Of a stretch of 64,000 nt of DNA, positions 59,050 to 64,000 are shown piece by piece. The notes below the pieces were generated by a model. It was not told the DNA's origin, made no database searches, and saw nothing but the letters and a program-made list of their open reading frames with translations. A program made the translations under genes and the position numbers. How positions within the stretch are numbered: position 1 is the first letter of the stretch; each line of letters begins with the position of its first letter. This stretch comes from Branchiostoma floridae. Lineage: Eukaryota > Chordata > Leptocardii > Amphioxiformes > Branchiostomatidae. The DNA lies in assembly GCF_000003815.2 (NCBI RefSeq), contig NW_023365729.1, positions 418,015 through 482,014 on the forward strand, read 5' to 3'.

Positions 59050-61157
59050 CCTTTGATACCTTTCATAAAGTTCTGAGAAAAAGCAGGGAAAAGCCAGACT
59101 TTATAATATCCATTTATAACATCTACTTTTGTAATGCCATTAACCATGATAGCGTAAAATTAACAAAACAGTTGTGTGATAAATGAATAAATAAACTACT
59201 AAATGCAGCACAATCCTCTAGGTATACACAAATCACATAATATATCCAGGAGTTCAACTTCACTGAGACGGTTAAAAAAGTCAACGGTCCTTTGTCAGTA
59301 TTATGAGAATTATCAAACATAACGAAATCATTCGTTTAACACGTTTTTGTGGCATTTATTACGTCGCATTAGTGTGCAGGAGTGTTTTCAATCCCACCCT
59401 TACCACCAGAAAGACGAACAAAATGACAACGTGTAAAACCGTGCACCCTACATCTGCTTGCAAACTATTGTCTATAAAGGAAACTTGATGCCACGCTTGA
59501 AGCAGGGTTTTAAATTGGGTACTTCAGTTGTTTGAACAGGGCGATACAAGCGATGTAATCGTCAATACGTCCTTGATACGTGTGTACGCTCGACAGGTGT
59601 TTCCTTCCTCAACTTTCACTAATTCCCGAGCAGATGCATGGTGCATTTATTTTGTATGCCTTGTAGGACTTGAAGTTGTAGGGGTGAGCGTTCACTTCTC
59701 TAGCTCTCTGAGGATGTGACTGGCTCATAACAGGTTCGATCATTTGAAACTGATTGCTCGTAGTTTATTGGCTGATGCTGTGGTAGTCTTGATGCCAGCT
59801 GGCTTTGTCGCTGGTACCAGATTGACTGATATGACATACAAACGGAAAGAAAAAGGTAAATGCTAAGCGATAAAGCCTGCTTTGAGGCTAGAAGGTTTTC
59901 CTAGAACTGTGAGTTCTTGTCCTGAACGCTAGCCTTGTTAGGTCAAGCACCTGTACCAACAGCTATTGTGAGAGGGTATACACGCTGGCACCCAGTTGAA
60001 GCCAGGCTGGACCGAAGAGGAAGTGTGCATGAACTTCCGGGCTTTCACTGTGAACCGTGGAAACGTTTGGGTGCAAATTAACACCAGATTTAGGGTATAC
60101 GTGACCTCATACACGTACTGGTCTGAACTTCCCTTTAGAGTGACCATGGCATGAACTCTAGAAAATAAGTCATAGATCATCTTACAATCCTCAACTCACG
60201 GCTGAAGTAACAGTGAGTCACGCGTTTTTTGCTCCATATATTGAGATCTTTATTTGCATGTTCCTGCCCACATGGGCTAAATGCAGTGATTCAATAGTAT
60301 TGCATACTAAAGACTAGATACTATTGCAGGTAGTGCTACAATCAAACAATTGGATAAAGAATATCTAGAGCTATGCTATTACTAAAACTATTGTTTACAT
60401 GCCCCTTCCCTCTTTTTAAAACAAGTATATACGAACTATATATTGTAAGTATATTGTAAGGGGTTAACGAAGAGAGAGAAAACCGCTAAATCTGCTTGGA
60501 GATTAGACGAAACATTGATATTACTCATTTGTCCATATGAAAAACGATGTAATGGGATCATCAAAAAGTGACTACAGCACTACCGGGCCTTATGCTGCTT
60601 CAAGCAGAGGTTGCACGGTGGGGAAGATTGTGGCCATTTTATGATATGTTTCTGTCCTCACTCCATGTACAGGTTTGAATACATATTACTAAATAAAATC
60701 CGCAGCGCCCTGTGTCGGAAGAAAGTTTAGCATTGTACAATTATTACTACCAACAAAGAGGAACATCCGCTCAAATCTGCCTATCTCTTAATACTAGTTG
60801 ATAGCGTGCTGTACACGAAGTATCTTCTTAGTGTTTAGGTGGCCACAGTCATCTTGTTGATGTTTCTGCCACACTTAACAGAGGTGCTGGTACAGAAGGT
60901 TGTCTGTTGTAGCTTCTTACTTAGTACTATAGTAGCAATATGTGATAGTGTGTAACCAGCTGTAACGCACATCCCGGTACTAAGAACGTTCCCTGTTCAA
61001 ACACGTAGCGTGTTTGTGGTTGGTTGGTTCCTTGTCCGGCACTACTTACGGTATGCCGGCACATCATCCGACATCATGTGTTGTCGTAAATAAATATAAT
61101 GGGATGTCATTGAGGTAAACCTCAGAACGTTTGAGAAAAATTATTAGTTTCTTTTCT
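59050..61157. other. upstream spacer of PDI
   Basis: No gene recognised. Fragments of the CAAGCAGA MITE family occur at 60490 (aaatctgcttggagattag) and 60598-60640 (cttcaagcagaggttgcac...), the latter resembling the FB1 arm near 12135. Confidence 0.5.
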
Positions 61158-61775
61158 AATCTACAAGCAGATCCAAGGTGGCGTAATATAGTATCAAACC
61201 CTTTCAGTGGGGCCGTGTAGCACAGTGGTAGTGTATTCGGCCCGTGACCGAGAGGTCGCCGGTTCGAATCCACCTGCCGTGTTGCCGGTCTTGTGCCCTT
61301 GGGAAAGGCACTTTACACGACTTTCCTCACTTTACTCAAGTGAAAATGAGTCGTCCCTCGGATAGGACGTTAAATGGAGGTCCCGTGTTTGGGGAGAGCC
61401 ACACCCCGGGCACGTAAAAGAACCCGTCACATGTGCGATGGTGCGATGTGGCGGATCAAACCATTCCGGCCAAAATGGGGTAGGGAATTTCCCGAGCAGC
61501 CTCGTAACCCCTGCTTCGCCTATTGAGTCAGTGAAGTCAAGCTTGCTTAAGCTTGATGTTTCTGACTTAGGGAGAAGAGATGCTGCTACAGTTATCGCTA
61601 TGGGCCGCTCTTCATCACCATGATGGTAACATCAGGCCCTACGAACATGATTTAGAAAAAAAAAAAAAAAACGCCGGTTCCCGTTTGACTCCCTTTGGCC
61701 GGCTATACTCCGAGTTGGCCAGCTTTGATACTATCTTATGGCACCATAGATCTGCTTGGAGATTTTTTTTTTTAA
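61158..61775. mobile_element. MITE carrying a nested SINE
   Basis: Ends aatctacaagcagatcc with 'tagtatcaaa' on the left and tttgatacta with 'agatctgcttggagatt' on the right are inverted copies of the family at 45318. The SINE at 61199 sits between them. Confidence 0.65.
61199..61480 (+). mobile_element. tRNA-derived SINE
   Basis: The head is tRNA-like, with an A box (tagcacagtggtagtg, 61208-61223) and a B box (ggttcgaatcc, 61260-61270). The body that follows (cttgggaaaggcactttaca, cctcactttactcaagtg) is not tRNA. The anticodon arm and acceptor do not close into a proper cloverleaf, so it is a SINE promoter and not a tRNA gene. A run of A follows at 61656-61671. Confidence 0.8.
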
Positions 61776-62524
61776 TGAATATCAGTGACGGAGTCTTATT
61801 TGTATAAGGATCTATATAAGGTATTAAGTATACAATAAGAGTAGTTAGTTTCTCATTACCATGAATATTGAAATGTTTTCAAATGTAGCCAACATTCTTC
61901 TCATTCGAATATTTTTGCCTCGAAGGAATCAACAATTCTTTTGGTTCAAGAAGCAAAAATATAAAAAAAATCGGTTTTCTATATTAAGTCCTTACCTCAA
62001 AATGTGCTTGCAAATTATCCCAGACGATGATGGTAAAACAAGTACTAATGATTTACAATTCTTGTATGCTTTAAATCTATTCAGCAGTGCCGTACCGTAA
62101 GGTATAAATCATTAAGTACCATAACCCTCTTATGAAGAAGAACATGTCGCCAGTTTGTTGTCAGAACTGTGTTGGTTTGCAGTCGACAGTCACTACAAAC
62201 ATTGTAATGGGTTTCGAAAAGAATTTTTCGAAAAAAGTTACATCAAGAATAACTCAAAGGCACATCTTTCTTTTTTTCCTACCTGACATGATCTTGTAAA
62301 ATGACGTTCTCATTATCCTTTGAAATTGTGTGTTGTTTTTTCTCCCCCCTGTAGGTTTCGGGAAAAAAAACACAAACTCCCATTTGTGCCGTGCTGTGAG
62401 TCACAAGTCACCATCACAAAATATTGGCAATATCTATGTTTCTTGGATTTCGCCATCTCCTAAGGTACGATACTATGACCCCTGTACCCTCAACGGAACA
62501 GACCGCTTAGCTTCTCCTCGGTGT

Positions 62525-62650
62525 TGCCTAGAGACTAGTAGAGTCCAGCCTTGTTCCCTTTCGTCCACTCCAGAAGGTCGCGGGATATAGCGACCTTTGG
62601 TGGCGAACTAAAGCGAACAAGACTGGACTCCAGGCTACTCATGGGCGGAT
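62525..62650. mobile_element. hairpin MITE
   Basis: gagactagtagagtccagcc with ttgttccctttcg on the left mirrors cgaacaagactggactccag with gctact on the right. About 125 bp and GC-rich in the centre (ggtcgcgggatatagcgacc). Confidence 0.65.
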
Positions 62651-63013
62651 ATGACCTAAGTAGGCAGGTGAACTTCTTGGCTTAACGACAGTAGCCCTCA
62701 AGTGGTTCTGGATTGTGTGAGAGAAAAGAATTAAACAGACTGAACAATCTATATCTATATAATCCCCAAGAGGCATCCGGCTAATTCGTGTTTACGTCTG
62801 TAAAAGGGTCCATCGGTGCGTAATTGTAACCTAAACCCGCTTTCAAGTCCCGTACGTTCTTCTCGTCATTTGCATATTTGAATCCCTAGTCCTGATATAA
62901 GGGCGACGCCAGGATAAGCACAGGCGCCTAGAGCCCCCAGTGAGAGAGCTCACCGGGGGCAAAAAAACAAAACAATGCTTTAAGTCATTAAAAATTCTTT
63001 CTTGTCGGGATTT

Positions 63014-63890
63014 CATGTAAAACTACCCTAACCCTAACCCTAACCCTAGCGGTTAGTGCTTAAGTCATATCTCGGCAAGTAAGCACCCGATTTCAAAACG
63101 GATTGCAGATTACAAATCTGTACCAACATACCTTTGTAATGATACCAAGTTTGACCGCCTAGAATACACTCTTAGCAATGTTGCCTCTAAGCACTACCCT
63201 AACCCTAACCCTAACCCTAACCCTAGCGGTTAGTGCTTAAGTCATATCTCGGCAAGTAAGCACCCGATTTCAAAACGGTTTGCAGATTACAAATCTGTAC
63301 CAACATACCTTTGTAATGATACCAAGTTTGACCGCCTAGAATACACTCTTAGCAATGTTGCCTCTAAGCACTACCCTAACCCTAACCCTAACCCTAGCGG
63401 TTAGTGCTTAAGTCATATCTCGGCAAGTAAGCACCCGATTTCAAAACGGATTGCAGATTACAAATCTGTACCAACAAACCTTTGTAATGATACCAAGTTT
63501 GACCGCCTAGAATACACTCTTAGCAATGTTGCCTCTAAGCACTACCCTAACCCTAACCCTAACCCTAACCCTAGCGGTTAGTGCTTAAGTCATATCTCGG
63601 CAAGTAAGCACCCGATTTCAAAACGGTTTGCAGATTACAAATCTGTACCAACATACCTTTGTAATGATACCAAGTTTGACCGCCTAGAATACACTCTTAG
63701 CAATGTTGCCTCTAAGCACTACCCTAACCCTAACCCTAACCCTAGCGGTTAGTGCTTAAGTCATATCTCGGCAAGTAAGCACCCGATTTCAAAACGGATT
63801 GCAGATTACAAATCTGTACCAACAAACCTTTGATAAGATAGCAAGGATAACCACCTAGACCACCCACAAAACAATCTTACCAATGAGGCC
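63014..63890 (+). repeat. satellite with embedded telomeric repeats
   Basis: Five units of 170 and 177 bp alternate. Each starts with CCCTAA repeats (3, 4, 3, 4, 3 complete hexamers, then CCCTAG), followed by a shared body (cggttagtgcttaagtcata, ggcaagtaagcacccgattt, gaccgcctagaatacactct). Units with three hexamers carry cggattgc and those with four carry cggtttgc. A more diverged unit continues to the window end. Interstitial or subtelomeric; the window does not show a chromosome end. Confidence 0.92.
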
Positions 63891-64000
63891 TATGAGAACT
63901 ACAATAATCATAATATTAATTATAGCTTTTGGCGCTTATCGCATATCTAGCCCAGTAATCCCCAAATTTCTAAAGATTCCGCAGATGACCCATCTGAACC

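Noticed and set aside
61201-61272. tRNA gene
   Set aside because: A and B boxes are present, but the arms do not close into a cloverleaf and a SINE body follows directly.
63014-63850. Chromosome end (true telomere)
   Set aside because: Hexamers come in short runs of 3-4 inside a longer satellite unit, and the window continues with unique-looking sequence.

Overview
The window looks like nuclear DNA of a cephalochordate (amphioxus, Branchiostoma-like). Three animal gene architectures with GT-AG introns can be read. Between them lies a very dense mix of MITEs, fold-back elements, an L1/Tx1-type LINE, Penelope-like (PLE) remnants, a tRNA-derived SINE and TTAGGG-type telomeric satellite. No bacterial, organellar or viral genes are seen. 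The species call is inference from gene style and repeat content.

Layout. 1-4.7 kb: decayed repeats, a palindromic MITE and a hairpin minisatellite interrupted by a 100-N gap. 4.7-27 kb: a tandem duplication of a type II membrane-protein gene with a Tyr/Asp-rich cytoplasmic region, one transmembrane segment, a Ser/Thr-rich stalk and an NHL beta-propeller. Copy A is at 5308-8286. Copy B is read as 9982-24863, and its first coding exon is split by a 5.65-kb fold-back transposon with an 8-bp target duplication. The introns of B also carry a pair of GAGAGCGC-rich TIR elements, a TTA-flanked Harbinger-like element and a LINE fragment. PLE remnants lie behind both copies.

27.3-38.7 kb, minus strand: a type II membrane collagen-lectin gene made of a cytoplasmic tail, TM segment, coiled coil, about 270 residues of Gly-X-Y collagen and a C-type lectin domain. 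Exon phases agree from the tail to the first lectin exon, but an in-frame TAG followed by CTA lies between collagen and lectin. The link to the second half of the lectin domain, 5 kb away, is less certain.

39.4-45 kb: an internally deleted L1/Tx1-like LINE whose C-terminal coding region is interrupted by a 3.3-kb fold-back element flanked by TTAA. 47.7-58.9 kb, minus strand: a complete 12-exon protein disulfide isomerase gene (P4HB/PDIA1 type, 522 residues, two CGHC sites, acidic tail, KDEL end), with a perfect ER-stress response element upstream. 59-64 kb: a SINE nested in a MITE, another MITE, and a satellite whose units carry alternately three and four telomeric repeats.

The two receptor families (NHL and collagen-lectin) are both predicted surface proteins with tyrosine-rich cytoplasmic tails, which suggests recognition or signalling roles; this is inference. 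The PDI gene is a housekeeping secretory-pathway gene and is unrelated to them.
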